This document shows positions 7,266-13,886 of a stretch of DNA of 13,886 nt, one piece after another. The position numbers were made by a program, and so were the translations under genes. The notes beneath the pieces are model-generated. The model was not told where the DNA came from. It searched no databases and saw only the letters and a list, made by a program, of their open reading frames with translations. The DNA comes from CAVALG01 sp963630555 (GTDB lineage: Bacteria; Bacillota; Clostridia; Oscillospirales; Acutalibacteraceae): positions 1 to 13,886 of the forward strand of contig CAVGND010000038.1 in assembly GCA_963630555.1 (NCBI GenBank), given 5' to 3'. Within the stretch, counting starts at the first letter, position 1; the number at the start of each line of letters is the position of its first letter.

Positions 7266-8318
7266 CTAAAGTAACTCAATTTCTTTAAGCAGCGCATCTG
7301 CTAAGTCACCCTCGGGAACGCGGCGTAAAATCTCTCCGTTTTTGAATATAACGCCGCAGCCGTCGCCGCCGGCTATTCCTATATCGGCTTCTTTTGCCTC
7401 ACCGGGGCCGTTCACAACGCAGCCCATTACCGCAACGGTAATGTCTTTATTGCAGTCCGCAAGGCGGTTTTCAACCTCTTTTGCGATTTTTATAAGGTCG
7501 ATCTGCGTTCTTCCGCAGGTCGGGCAGGAAACAAACTTAACTCCGCCCTTACGCAGTCCGACCGCCTTTAATATCCTTTGTGCCGCCCTCACTTCCTCTA
7601 ACGGATTATCGGTAAGCGAAACACGGACGGTATCGCCTATTTCGCGAAGCAGCAATCCGCCTATTCCTGCGGCGGACGCCACTGTTCCCATTTCGCGGGT
7701 TCCTGCCTCCGTAACGCCTAAATGCAGCGGATACGAGCAAACTTCGCTTGCCTTTTCGTAGGCTTTATACATTGTTTGCACATCAGATGATTTTATTGAC
7801 AGGACAATATCGTCAAAATCGAATTTTTCGAGCAGTTTTATATGGTACATACCGCTTTCAACCAGCGCGTCGGCAGTCGGGGCACCGTATTTTGCAAGCG
7901 CCGATTTTTCAACACTGCCGGAATTCACGCCTATTCTTATGGGTATATTTTTCGCGCGGCAAGCCGCTACTACCGCTTTAACCCTGTCGTCCGAGCCTAT
8001 ATTTCCAGGGTTGATCCTTATTTTATCCGCACCCGCCGCAACCGCCTCGATTGCCAGGCGGTAATCAAAATGTATATCGGCAACTACGGGGACGGAAAGT
8101 GATTCCTTCAGCTTTGCAATAAGTTTCACCGCGCCCGCATCGGGTACGGCGGCACGGATTATCTCACACCCGACCGACTCAAGCGCCTTTGCCTGAGCAA
8201 TCGACGCGGCGATATCGTGAGCCGGTATATTAAGCATTGACTGCACCGTAACGGGCGAGCCGCCGCCGATATAAATATTGCCTACTTTAATTTTTTTTGT
8301 GTTATTATGGGTATACAT
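7266..8318 (-). CDS. ispG: 4-hydroxy-3-methylbut-2-en-1-yl diphosphate synthase (IspG/GcpE)
   Basis: IspG makes HMBPP from methylerythritol cyclodiphosphate in the MEP isoprenoid pathway, using a 4Fe-4S cluster and a flavodoxin or ferredoxin donor. The 350-residue protein has the two-domain bacterial form: a TIM-barrel N-terminal part (VTVQSMLNIPAHD at about 23-35, VADIHFDYRLA, KIRINPGNIG at 99-108) and a C-terminal cluster domain. The cluster ligands are C265 and C268 (SCPTCGRTQ) and C300 (MGCVVNGPGEAKEAD), with the conserved Glu at 307. The length is normal for the short bacterial type. AAAGGA precedes the ATG at 8318, and rseP ends 15 bp upstream. It sits with dxr, the second enzyme of the same pathway, and uppS, a consumer of the product. 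Confidence 0.96.
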   Translation of the reverse strand: MYTHNNTKKIKVGNIYIGGGSPVTVQSMLNIPAHDIAASIAQAKALESVGCEIIRAAVPDAGAVKLIAKLKESLSVPVVADIHFDYRLAIEAVAAGADKIRINPGNIGSDDRVKAVVAACRAKNIPIRIGVNSGSVEKSALAKYGAPTADALVESGMYHIKLLEKFDFDDIVLSIKSSDVQTMYKAYEKASEVCSYPLHLGVTEAGTREMGTVASAAGIGGLLLREIGDTVRVSLTDNPLEEVRAAQRILKAVGLRKGGVKFVSCPTCGRTQIDLIKIAKEVENRLADCNKDITVAVMGCVVNGPGEAKEADIGIAGGDGCGVIFKNGEILRRVPEGDLADALLKEIELL

Positions 8319-8333
8319 AAACGTCCGTCCTTT

Positions 8334-9380
8334 TTAAAACAGTGAAACAATATCCTTTATACTGATAAGTGCGGCAAACAGAAGCATGGCAATAAGCCCC
8401 ACGGCGTGTATCGCATTTTCATACTTGGGCGGCACGGGTTTTCTGAATATTATTTCTATTAAAATAAACAGCGCGCGGCTGCCGTCAAGCGCCGGGATAG
8501 GCAGCATATTGAATATACCGAGATTTATGGTTATAAGCGCAATTATGGGCAGAAAATTCATTATTCCGAACTTTGCGGCTGTGCTCATCGCCGCCGTAAC
8601 GCCAACAGGACCCGACACAGCCGAGATCCCGTATCTTCCGCAAATAAGGTCTATAAGCGAACGCCACACGACCGCACCGAACGACAGGGTCGTTTTGAAG
8701 GACTGCTTTATAAAATTGCCGAAACTGTTTTTATACCCGTACACCTTAAAATCAAGTGTCAGATAGGTTATATCCTTATCGGTCTTTGTCGCAAAGCGGA
8801 CGTCTTTAAGCTCAACCTCTTTGCCGTCACGCTCAACCAGCATATCTATCTTGCCGTTGTCTTTATTTGTAAAAGCATAACTTAAATCGTAATAGGTGTA
8901 AATCTTTCTGCCGTCAATCTCTAAAATTTCATCATTCACTTTAAGCCCGTAATTGCAGCTTACGGCATTCTCATCAAACTGTGCCACAATATTGCTTGCA
9001 TACATTTTTTGCGGAATGAGGGTTATCATCACCACAATAAACCCGAGCAAAAGATTAAAAAACGCACCTGCGACAATTATTATAAACCGTTTCCATGCGC
9101 GGGCATTGCAAAACGCGCGTGGGTCGGAACTTGTTTCGTCCTCACCCTCCATTGCGCAATATCCGCCGAACGGCAAAATACGCAGTGCATAAAGGGTTTC
9201 TTTGCCCTGTTTTTTAAATATTGCGGGCCCGAAGCCTATTGAATATTCATTCACCCTGACGCCTGTAAGTTTTGCGGCGATAAAATGTCCGAATTCGTGT
9301 ATTGCTATCATTACAAGAAATGCAAGTATAGCGGCAGCGATAGGCCATGCGGTACTCCAGATATTTGATATTACTGACAT
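8334..9380 (-). CDS. rseP: RseP/YluC-type site-2 zinc metalloprotease
   Basis: This is a membrane-embedded protease of the S2P family that cuts transmembrane segments, for example those of anti-sigma factors or leftover signal peptides. With the chosen start it has 348 residues. The zinc site HEFGH (H28, E29, H32) lies in the first membrane helix. A second helix (about 98-122) is followed by a single PDZ domain (about 125-195), and the third ligand is in NMLPIPALDG (D299). I take the ATG at 9380 because AGGGGG sits 6 nt ahead of it. A TTG at 9410 would add 10 residues without a ribosome site. It lies 32 bp after dxr in the operon, the usual position in Bacillota. The physiological substrates cannot be told from this window. 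Confidence 0.93.
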   Translation of the reverse strand: MSVISNIWSTAWPIAAAILAFLVMIAIHEFGHFIAAKLTGVRVNEYSIGFGPAIFKKQGKETLYALRILPFGGYCAMEGEDETSSDPRAFCNARAWKRFIIIVAGAFFNLLLGFIVVMITLIPQKMYASNIVAQFDENAVSCNYGLKVNDEILEIDGRKIYTYYDLSYAFTNKDNGKIDMLVERDGKEVELKDVRFATKTDKDITYLTLDFKVYGYKNSFGNFIKQSFKTTLSFGAVVWRSLIDLICGRYGISAVSGPVGVTAAMSTAAKFGIMNFLPIIALITINLGIFNMLPIPALDGSRALFILIEIIFRKPVPPKYENAIHAVGLIAMLLFAALISIKDIVSLF

Positions 9381-9412
9381 AAAGATCCCCCTACGGCTGC
9401 AAAATTGCAACC

Positions 9413-10576
9413 CTAAGCATTTGCGTAAACATACTCACGCGCCGCCGCGTCTGCGTCCAGTACATCGACGAGGGTGAAACTACCCGTTCTTTTTTCGGCT
9501 TCGGCTGCGCCTTTTGCCAATTCGGCAATCTTTAAAAACGGCAGTTTTCCTTTTAAAAACAGGGCTACCGCCGCCTCATTTGCGCCGTTCACGGCACAGG
9601 GTTTAAGTCCGCCCTGCCTTACGGCGTCGGTACACACTTCAAGCGCACCGAAAACCTCTGTGTCGGGCTTATGGAAAGTCAGCGTGCCGATATCGGTAAG
9701 GCTCAGCCGTTTCCCGGAACACGGCAGCCTTTCGGGGTAGGTCAGGGCATATTGTATAGGCAGTTTCATATCGGGTGTGCCGAGTTGTGCGATAATCGCG
9801 CCGTCAGCCAATTCTATTGCCGAATGAACGATACTTTGACGGTGCACTACAACCTCAACATCATCTGCCGTTACACCGAACAGGAAAATCGCTTCTATAA
9901 CCTCAAACCCCTTATTCATAAGTGTAGCCGAATCTATGGTTATTTTTGCACCCATATCCCAATTTGGGTGTTTTAGGGCGTCGGCAGGCGTAACATTTTG
10001 CAATTCGGCGCGTGTTTTTCCGAAAAACGGGCCGCCCGACGCGGTTAAAATTATCTTTTTTACCGAACCTCCGGGAACTCCCTGCATGGACTGAAATATT
10101 GCCGAATGCTCACTGTCAACCGGATAAATTCTTACACCGTTTTCGGCAGCGGCGGCATTTACTATCGGCCCTGCGGTTACAAGCGTTTCCTTATTTGCAA
10201 GGGCTATATCTTTTTTGGCGTTAATTGCGGCAAGGGTGGGTTTTAGTCCCGCAATACCTACAATTGCGCTTACCACGGTATCCGCCGACGGTTCGGCGGC
10301 AGCGGCGATAACGCCCTCCTCGCCCGGGAGAACGCAGATAAAGGTATCGGCAAGCCGTGCTTTTACATCCGCTGCGGCTGCTTCGTCAGCCACCGCAACA
10401 ATGCGCGGTTTGACAAACCTTGCCTGATTTTCAAGCAAATCGGGGCGGCTGCCCGACGCCGCAAGAGCCGATATTTTTATACCGAGCCGAGCGGCAACCT
10501 CAATAGTTTGGGTACCGATAGAACCGGTAGAACCCAAAACCGAAATACATTTATTCAACCTGCTCACTTCTATCAT
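9413..10576 (-). CDS. dxr: 1-deoxy-D-xylulose 5-phosphate reductoisomerase
   Basis: Dxr converts DXP to MEP with NADPH, the first committed step of the MEP pathway. The 387-residue protein shows the NADPH motif LGSTGSIG (14-21), the metal ligands in VDSEHSA (D154, E156), TASGGPF, KHPNWDMG (H203), SATLMNKGFEVIEA (N221, K222, E225) and VHRQSIVHS. Length and domain order are standard. The ATG at 10576 starts 2 nt after the cdsA stop codon, suggesting translational coupling. No clear AGGAGG precedes it. A TTG at codon 7 would give MNKCISVLG, the more usual length before the Rossmann motif, so the exact start is uncertain. Confidence 0.96.
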   Translation of the reverse strand: MIEVSRLNKCISVLGSTGSIGTQTIEVAARLGIKISALAASGSRPDLLENQARFVKPRIVAVADEAAAADVKARLADTFICVLPGEEGVIAAAAEPSADTVVSAIVGIAGLKPTLAAINAKKDIALANKETLVTAGPIVNAAAAENGVRIYPVDSEHSAIFQSMQGVPGGSVKKIILTASGGPFFGKTRAELQNVTPADALKHPNWDMGAKITIDSATLMNKGFEVIEAIFLFGVTADDVEVVVHRQSIVHSAIELADGAIIAQLGTPDMKLPIQYALTYPERLPCSGKRLSLTDIGTLTFHKPDTEVFGALEVCTDAVRQGGLKPCAVNGANEAAVALFLKGKLPFLKIAELAKGAAEAEKRTGSFTLVDVLDADAAAREYVYANA

Positions 10577-10578
10577 AT

Positions 10579-11397
10579 TTACTTAACTATATCTATTATT
10601 CTGCTGAGCGACCAAAAACAGGGTGCAATTAACATAATACTGTCAAAACGGTCAAGCACGCCGCCGTGACCCGGCATAATTTTGCCGTAATCTTTAATTC
10701 CCGTCTTGCGTTTTATGAAAGAGGCGATAAGGTCGCCCATCATACCGAGCACCGCAAAGAGCGGGGTTATTACCGCTATAAGCCACAGTTTTGCATGAAC
10801 GGACGGGACGGCGGAGTTGTAAATCGCGCCTATCGCAACCGCTATGCCTGTTGCGATAACGACGCCGCCGACAGCGCCCTCCCACGTCTTTTTCGGACTT
10901 AACACGGGCGCCATCTTATGTTTGCCGAGGAACACGCCCGTAAAATACGCGCCTGTATCGCACCCCCAAGCAAAAGCACAGGTGAGCAGAAAGTAGATAA
11001 GTCCTTTATTTATAAGCATTGCAAGTGTTGACAGGGCAAATGTTGTAAACACAGGCAGGCAGAACGCAGCGCACATTTCAAGCGGTTCCGTATTTTTGTA
11101 ACAAAACAGGGTGATTATAACCGTCGCTGCGCCGAACAGAACATTCATATGCATAGAATCCAAGCCGATTTTTGAGCCGTATTCATAAACAAAGGGTGCA
11201 GCGGCGGCATATATTGCGGCGGCTGCAATCAAAATGCGGTTTTTTACAAGTCCGGTGGTTTTAAGCGCTTCAAACACCGCAACCACTGCAAGCGCCGCCA
11301 AAAACACGGTAACAACAACAGGATAGTATCCGCCGACATACAATACGCCCGCAAGCAGTAAAAGCGCCGCCAAAGCCGAAATTATTCTTGTTTTCAT
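10579..11397 (-). CDS. cdsA: Phosphatidate cytidylyltransferase (CDP-diacylglycerol synthase)
   Basis: CdsA makes CDP-diacylglycerol from phosphatidate and CTP, the branch point for phosphatidylglycerol and cardiolipin. The 272-residue protein is strongly hydrophobic, with about seven or eight membrane segments. It carries the family signature from S226 (SFIKRKTGIKDYG) through PGHGGVLDRFD at 242-252, plus AWGCDTGAY (D147), LSPKKTWEG (166-174) and GDLIASF (D222). GGAGGAAG gives a good ribosome site before the ATG at 11397. It follows uppS by 36 bp, a gap that contains a hairpin, and runs into dxr with 2 bp between them. Confidence 0.95.
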   Translation of the reverse strand: MKTRIISALAALLLLAGVLYVGGYYPVVVTVFLAALAVVAVFEALKTTGLVKNRILIAAAAIYAAAAPFVYEYGSKIGLDSMHMNVLFGAATVIITLFCYKNTEPLEMCAAFCLPVFTTFALSTLAMLINKGLIYFLLTCAFAWGCDTGAYFTGVFLGKHKMAPVLSPKKTWEGAVGGVVIATGIAVAIGAIYNSAVPSVHAKLWLIAVITPLFAVLGMMGDLIASFIKRKTGIKDYGKIMPGHGGVLDRFDSIMLIAPCFWSLSRIIDIVK

Positions 11398-11409
11398 AAT
11401 CTTCCTCCG

Positions 11410-11433
11410 AAAGCGGATTGAGCGAACCGCTTT
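11410..11433. repeat. Hairpin in the uppS-cdsA gap
   Basis: AAAGCGG (11410-11416) and CCGCTTT (11427-11433) form a perfect 7-bp stem with a 10-nt loop. In the operon mRNA the stem ends one base before the GGAGG ribosome site of cdsA. On the minus strand no T-run follows; T5 lies only on the plus strand, where no gene needs a terminator. Confidence 0.6.
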
Positions 11434-12177
11434 TTAAACGCCGCCGAAACGGCGATTTCTTTTATTAAAATCATCTATCGCACGGTCAAGGTCATGCGTG
11501 GAAAAATCAGGCCACAGAACATCCGAATACCAAAATTCGGAATATGCCGACTGCCATATAAGAAAGTTTGACAAGCGGAACTCTCCGCTCGGCCGTATTA
11601 TAAAATCGGGATCCGGCTGACCGGCGGTATAAATATTATCGCTTACCGTCTGCTCGGTTATCCCGTCGGGCTGAAGTTCGCCGCTGAGCACGCGCCCGGC
11701 TATTTTTTTAACGGCGTGCACGATTTCATCCCTGCCGCCGTAATTAAGCGCCATATTAACCGTAAGCCCCGTAGCGGTTGACGAAGTTTCCTCGGCGTGG
11801 TCGATAAGGCGGTTGATATCGTCGTCAAGCGCGGCGCGCTCGCCTATAAATCTAAGACCGATATTCTCGCTTTTATATGCGTCAACATCGGCAAGGTAAT
11901 CACGCAGCAGTTTCATGATATTGTCCACTTCCGCTTTGGGTCGTTTCCAATTCTCGGTTGAAAAGACATAAACCGTTAAATACTTTACGCCGATTTTATT
12001 GCAATACCTTGCAATCGTTTTAAAATTTTTAGCGCCTGCGGCATGACCTGCCGAGCGCGGCAATCCGCGGCGTTTTGCCCATCTGCCGTTACCGTCCATT
12101 ATTATCCCGATATGTTCGGGGATAAACCTTTCCGCAGGCGGCGCCGATTTTTTCTTTTTAAAAAACAAACCTCTCAC
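11434..12177 (-). CDS. uppS: Undecaprenyl diphosphate synthase (cis-prenyltransferase)
   Basis: UppS condenses farnesyl diphosphate with isopentenyl units to make C55-PP, the carrier lipid for peptidoglycan and wall polymers. Using the GTG at 12177 the protein has 247 residues, the normal size. It shows HIGIIMDGNGRWAKRRG (catalytic D28), the GH of SAGHAAGA, VFSTENWKRP, ALNYGGRDEI, and RPSGEFRLSNF followed by WQSAYSEFWYSDVLWPDF. The frame is open upstream to a TTG at 12285. Those 36 extra residues look unlike the family and have no ribosome site, so I reject them. GTG is the only usable start between there and the conserved core, with only GAAAGA or the more distant GGTGGG ahead of it. The leader is structured, which may limit translation. 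Confidence 0.93.
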   Translation of the reverse strand: MRGLFFKKKKSAPPAERFIPEHIGIIMDGNGRWAKRRGLPRSAGHAAGAKNFKTIARYCNKIGVKYLTVYVFSTENWKRPKAEVDNIMKLLRDYLADVDAYKSENIGLRFIGERAALDDDINRLIDHAEETSSTATGLTVNMALNYGGRDEIVHAVKKIAGRVLSGELQPDGITEQTVSDNIYTAGQPDPDFIIRPSGEFRLSNFLIWQSAYSEFWYSDVLWPDFSTHDLDRAIDDFNKRNRRFGGV

Positions 12178-12188
12178 TCTTTCAAAAG

Positions 12189-12236
12189 CCCACCGAACGG
12201 CATACGGGCGCTGAAAAACGCCGCACGGTCGGTGGG
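12189..12236 (-). promoter_or_regulatory. Stem-loop leader of uppS
   Basis: Within the 121-nt gap between frr and uppS, CCCACCGA (12189-12196) and TCGGTGGG (12229-12236) form a perfect 8-bp stem around a 32-nt insert. The insert can itself fold as GGCG (12207-12210) with CGCC (12219-12222). In the mRNA the 3' arm holds GGTGGG, the only G-rich ribosome-site-like sequence before the GTG, and is followed by CTTTTG. A second small stem sits upstream at 12268-12273 with 12281-12286. It could be an attenuator, a sequestering stem or a processing site; no known riboswitch class is recognised. Confidence 0.5.
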
Positions 12237-12298
12237 GAATAATACAAACAGCCCGATTTACTCCGCATTTGCGAAAACTCCGCAAACCGACGGAAAAA

Positions 12299-12853
12299 TC
12301 AGATTTCCATTATTTCTTTTTCTTTTGCGGATGTGAGATTGTCAATTTCTTTACAGAAACGATCGGTCAGATTCTGCACCTTTTTTTCGCCGTTCTGCAT
12401 ATCGTCCTCGGTTATCTCGTTATTCTTTTTCATAGCCTTGATTTTATCAATGGCGTCGCGGCGGATATTGCGGACATTGACCTTTCCGCCCTCACTCATG
12501 GAATGAATTTCTTTAACCAGTTCTTTTCTGCGTTCCTCCGTAAGCGGGGGAAACGACAGGCGGATAACCTTACCGTCATTATTCGGGTTAATGCCTATAT
12601 CCGCTATGTTTATAGCCTTTTCAACAGCGTTTAAAAGGCTTGTATCCCAGGGCTGGATCATAATCGTGCGGCCGTCGGGCACCGAAATGGTTGCCACCTG
12701 CTGCACAGGGGTTGCCACACCGTAATAATCCACCGAAACTTTATCAAGAATTGAGGGATTTGCGCGTCCTGCGCGAACCGAACCGAACTCTCTGTCCAGC
12801 GCCGCAACTGATTTATCCATTTTTTGCTCTGCGTTTTTAATAATGCTGTCCAT
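12299..12853 (-). CDS. frr: Ribosome recycling factor
   Basis: RRF splits post-termination ribosomes together with EF-G. The 184-residue protein is full length for the family (about 185). It has the three-helix bundle sequence SVRAGRANPSIL (25-36), the domain II segment VDYYGVATPVQQVATISVPD (41-60), IQPWD, KAINIADIGINP, and the C-terminal helix with RRDAIDKIKAM. GGAGGT precedes the ATG at 12853. pyrH ends 26 bp upstream; the pyrH-frr pair is one of the most conserved in bacteria. Confidence 0.97.
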   Translation of the reverse strand: MDSIIKNAEQKMDKSVAALDREFGSVRAGRANPSILDKVSVDYYGVATPVQQVATISVPDGRTIMIQPWDTSLLNAVEKAINIADIGINPNNDGKVIRLSFPPLTEERRKELVKEIHSMSEGGKVNVRNIRRDAIDKIKAMKKNNEITEDDMQNGEKKVQNLTDRFCKEIDNLTSAKEKEIMEI

Positions 12854-12879
12854 AAATTTACCTCCGTAATAAATAGGGT

Positions 12880-13587
12880 TTATTTGCTTACAACAGTGCC
12901 GACCTTTTCGCCGCAGGCAGCCCTGTATATATTTTCGGGATCGTTAAGATTGAACACTAAAATATCAATACCGTTATCCATACACAGCGAAGCCGCCGTG
13001 CTGTCCATAACTTTTAATTCTTTATCAAGAACCTCATGATATGTAAGACGGTCATATTTTTGGGCGTCGGGATATTTGTTCGGGTCTTTGTCGTAAACAC
13101 CGTCAACATTTGTTGCCTTAAAAATAATATCCGCATTTATTTCGGCAGCTCTTAAAGCGGCGCCCGTATCGGTTGAGAAAAACGGATTTCCCGTTCCGCA
13201 CCCGAAAACGGTTACACGACCTTTTTCAAGGTGTCTTACCGCACGGTTCCTTATATAAGGTTCGGCAATCTGCGGCATGCTTATGCCGGTTTGAACCCTT
13301 GAAATTACGCCTATCTGCTCAAGCGTATCGGCAACCGCAAGAGCGTTTATCGCTGTTGCAAGCATTCCCATATGGTCGGCGCGCGTCCGGTCCATGTTTC
13401 CGCTGCTGCGCCCTCTCCAGAAATTGCCGCCGCCGACAACTATGCCTATCTGCAAGCCCTCGTCAACACATTTTTTAATGCTTTTGCAGATTTTTTCAAT
13501 CGTATCAAAGTCCAGTCCGCTTTCCTTGCCGCCCGCAAGCGCTTCGCCGCTTAACTTCAGCAGTATCCTTTTATATGCTAACGCCAT
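12880..13587 (-). CDS. pyrH: UMP kinase
   Basis: PyrH phosphorylates UMP to UDP for pyrimidine nucleotide supply; the bacterial enzyme is a hexamer of the amino acid kinase fold and is usually controlled by GTP and UTP. The 235-residue protein contains KLSGEAL (11-17), GGGNFWRG (52-59), DHMGMLAT (71-78), GTGNPFFSTD (131-140) and ATNVDGVYDKDP (158-169), all family signatures. A GGGG-containing ribosome site at 13595-13598 lies 7 nt before the ATG at 13587. It is the first gene of the operon, directly behind its own promoter. In many bacteria rpsB and tsf precede pyrH, but they are not here. Confidence 0.97.
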   Translation of the reverse strand: MALAYKRILLKLSGEALAGGKESGLDFDTIEKICKSIKKCVDEGLQIGIVVGGGNFWRGRSSGNMDRTRADHMGMLATAINALAVADTLEQIGVISRVQTGISMPQIAEPYIRNRAVRHLEKGRVTVFGCGTGNPFFSTDTGAALRAAEINADIIFKATNVDGVYDKDPNKYPDAQKYDRLTYHEVLDKELKVMDSTAASLCMDNGIDILVFNLNDPENIYRAACGEKVGTVVSK

Positions 13588-13637
13588 AAATGCACCCCGT
13601 TTCTTAAAATCGCGACCGACTTAGGTCACACACTTAT

Positions 13638-13666
13638 ATATTACAATACCGCGCCCGTAAAGTCAA
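13638..13666 (-). promoter_or_regulatory. Promoter of the pyrH-polC operon
   Basis: On the minus strand TTGACT (13661-13666) and TAATAT (13638-13643) are separated by exactly 17 bp, a near-consensus housekeeping promoter. The expected start (about 13631) gives a leader of about 43 nt before pyrH. It is the best promoter I found for the eight minus-strand genes downstream. Confidence 0.75.
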
Positions 13667-13775
13667 ATAAAAAATCGTGTCGCGGAAAAGGGCATTTTAT
13701 GCTCGGTTTTTTACATTCATCTTGCTGCTGGTTATATCAGATTTCCTTCAAGCGAGTATACGCGAAAAATGCATC

Positions 13776-13886
13776 TTACAGTGTTCTCAGCAAAAACGCC
13801 ATATACAGCGGAAGAGTCAGCACCTGTCCGGTGCGCCCGACATTATAGTCGCCCAGCTTGATGGCGCTGCTGACATGGTATTTTTC
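13776..13886 (-). CDS. C-terminal fragment of an unrecognised protein
   Basis: The last 36 codons of a minus-strand gene enter from the right edge and stop at TAA (13776-13778). Residues read EKYHVSSAIKLGDYNVGR, then TGQVLTLPLYMAFLLRTL. The end is hydrophobic, with a positive charge (R) near the terminus. I do not recognise the family. It is on the same strand as pyrH but 188 bp away with a strong promoter between, so it is probably a separate unit. Codon choice looks more GC-rich than the intergenic DNA, consistent with real coding sequence. The frame is open to the window edge. Confidence 0.55.
   Translation of the reverse strand, partial: EKYHVSSAIKLGDYNVGRTGQVLTLPLYMAFLLRTL

Noticed and set aside
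9381..9410. TTG start for rseP, adding 10 residues
   Set aside because: The strong AGGGGG site fits the ATG at 9380; the added residues are encoded by the ribosome-site region itself.
12178..12285. Upstream TTG start for uppS, giving 283 residues
   Set aside because: No ribosome site, the extra 36 residues are unlike the family, and they are encoded across a stem-loop.
1..13886. CRISPR array, prophage, toxin-antitoxin pair or biosynthetic cluster
   Set aside because: No regularly spaced repeats, transposase, integrase, small paired genes or tailoring enzymes are visible; the region is mostly a conserved housekeeping operon.

Overview
The window looks like chromosomal DNA from a low-to-middle GC member of the Bacillota, most likely a Clostridia-type anaerobe. 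The evidence is a PolC-type replicative polymerase, which is typical of Bacillota, the gene order pyrH-frr-uppS-cdsA-dxr-rseP-ispG-polC, Gram-positive style AGGAGG ribosome sites, and a fragment of a SpoVT/AbrB-like sporulation regulator at the left edge. I cannot name the species.

Layout. Positions 2-130 (+) hold the end of an AbrB/SpoVT-like reading frame whose domain is broken in the middle. Positions 131-447 are an AT-rich intergenic stretch with an 18-bp perfect palindrome and a good promoter. That promoter drives a small TetR-family regulator (457-1017, +). A strong hairpin at 1054-1076 separates it from the convergent minus-strand genes. An M23 (LytM-type) cell-wall endopeptidase with a membrane anchor and a G5 domain (1120-2589, -) has its own promoter, which carries two inverted repeats. 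The terminator at 2702-2743 closes the large minus-strand operon upstream of it.

That operon reads leftward from a promoter at 13638-13666: pyrH (UMP kinase), frr (ribosome recycling), uppS (undecaprenyl-PP synthase), cdsA (CDP-DAG synthase), dxr and ispG (two steps of the MEP isoprenoid pathway), rseP (site-2 protease) and polC. The theme is growth. Dxr and IspG feed isoprenoid precursors to UppS, which makes the lipid carrier for peptidoglycan. CdsA supplies phospholipid precursors, PyrH supplies pyrimidine nucleotides, Frr serves translation, RseP acts in membrane proteolysis, and PolC replicates the chromosome. At the right edge (13776-13886, -) is the last 36 residues of a gene I do not recognise.

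I see no CRISPR array, transposase, phage gene, tRNA or rRNA, and no new multi-gene system. The points worth a second look are local: a PolC tail with a second clamp-binding-like motif, a possibly structure-controlled uppS leader, a recurring habit of hairpins placed just before ribosome sites, the broken SpoVT-like fragment, and the symmetric elements in the tetR and M23 control regions.
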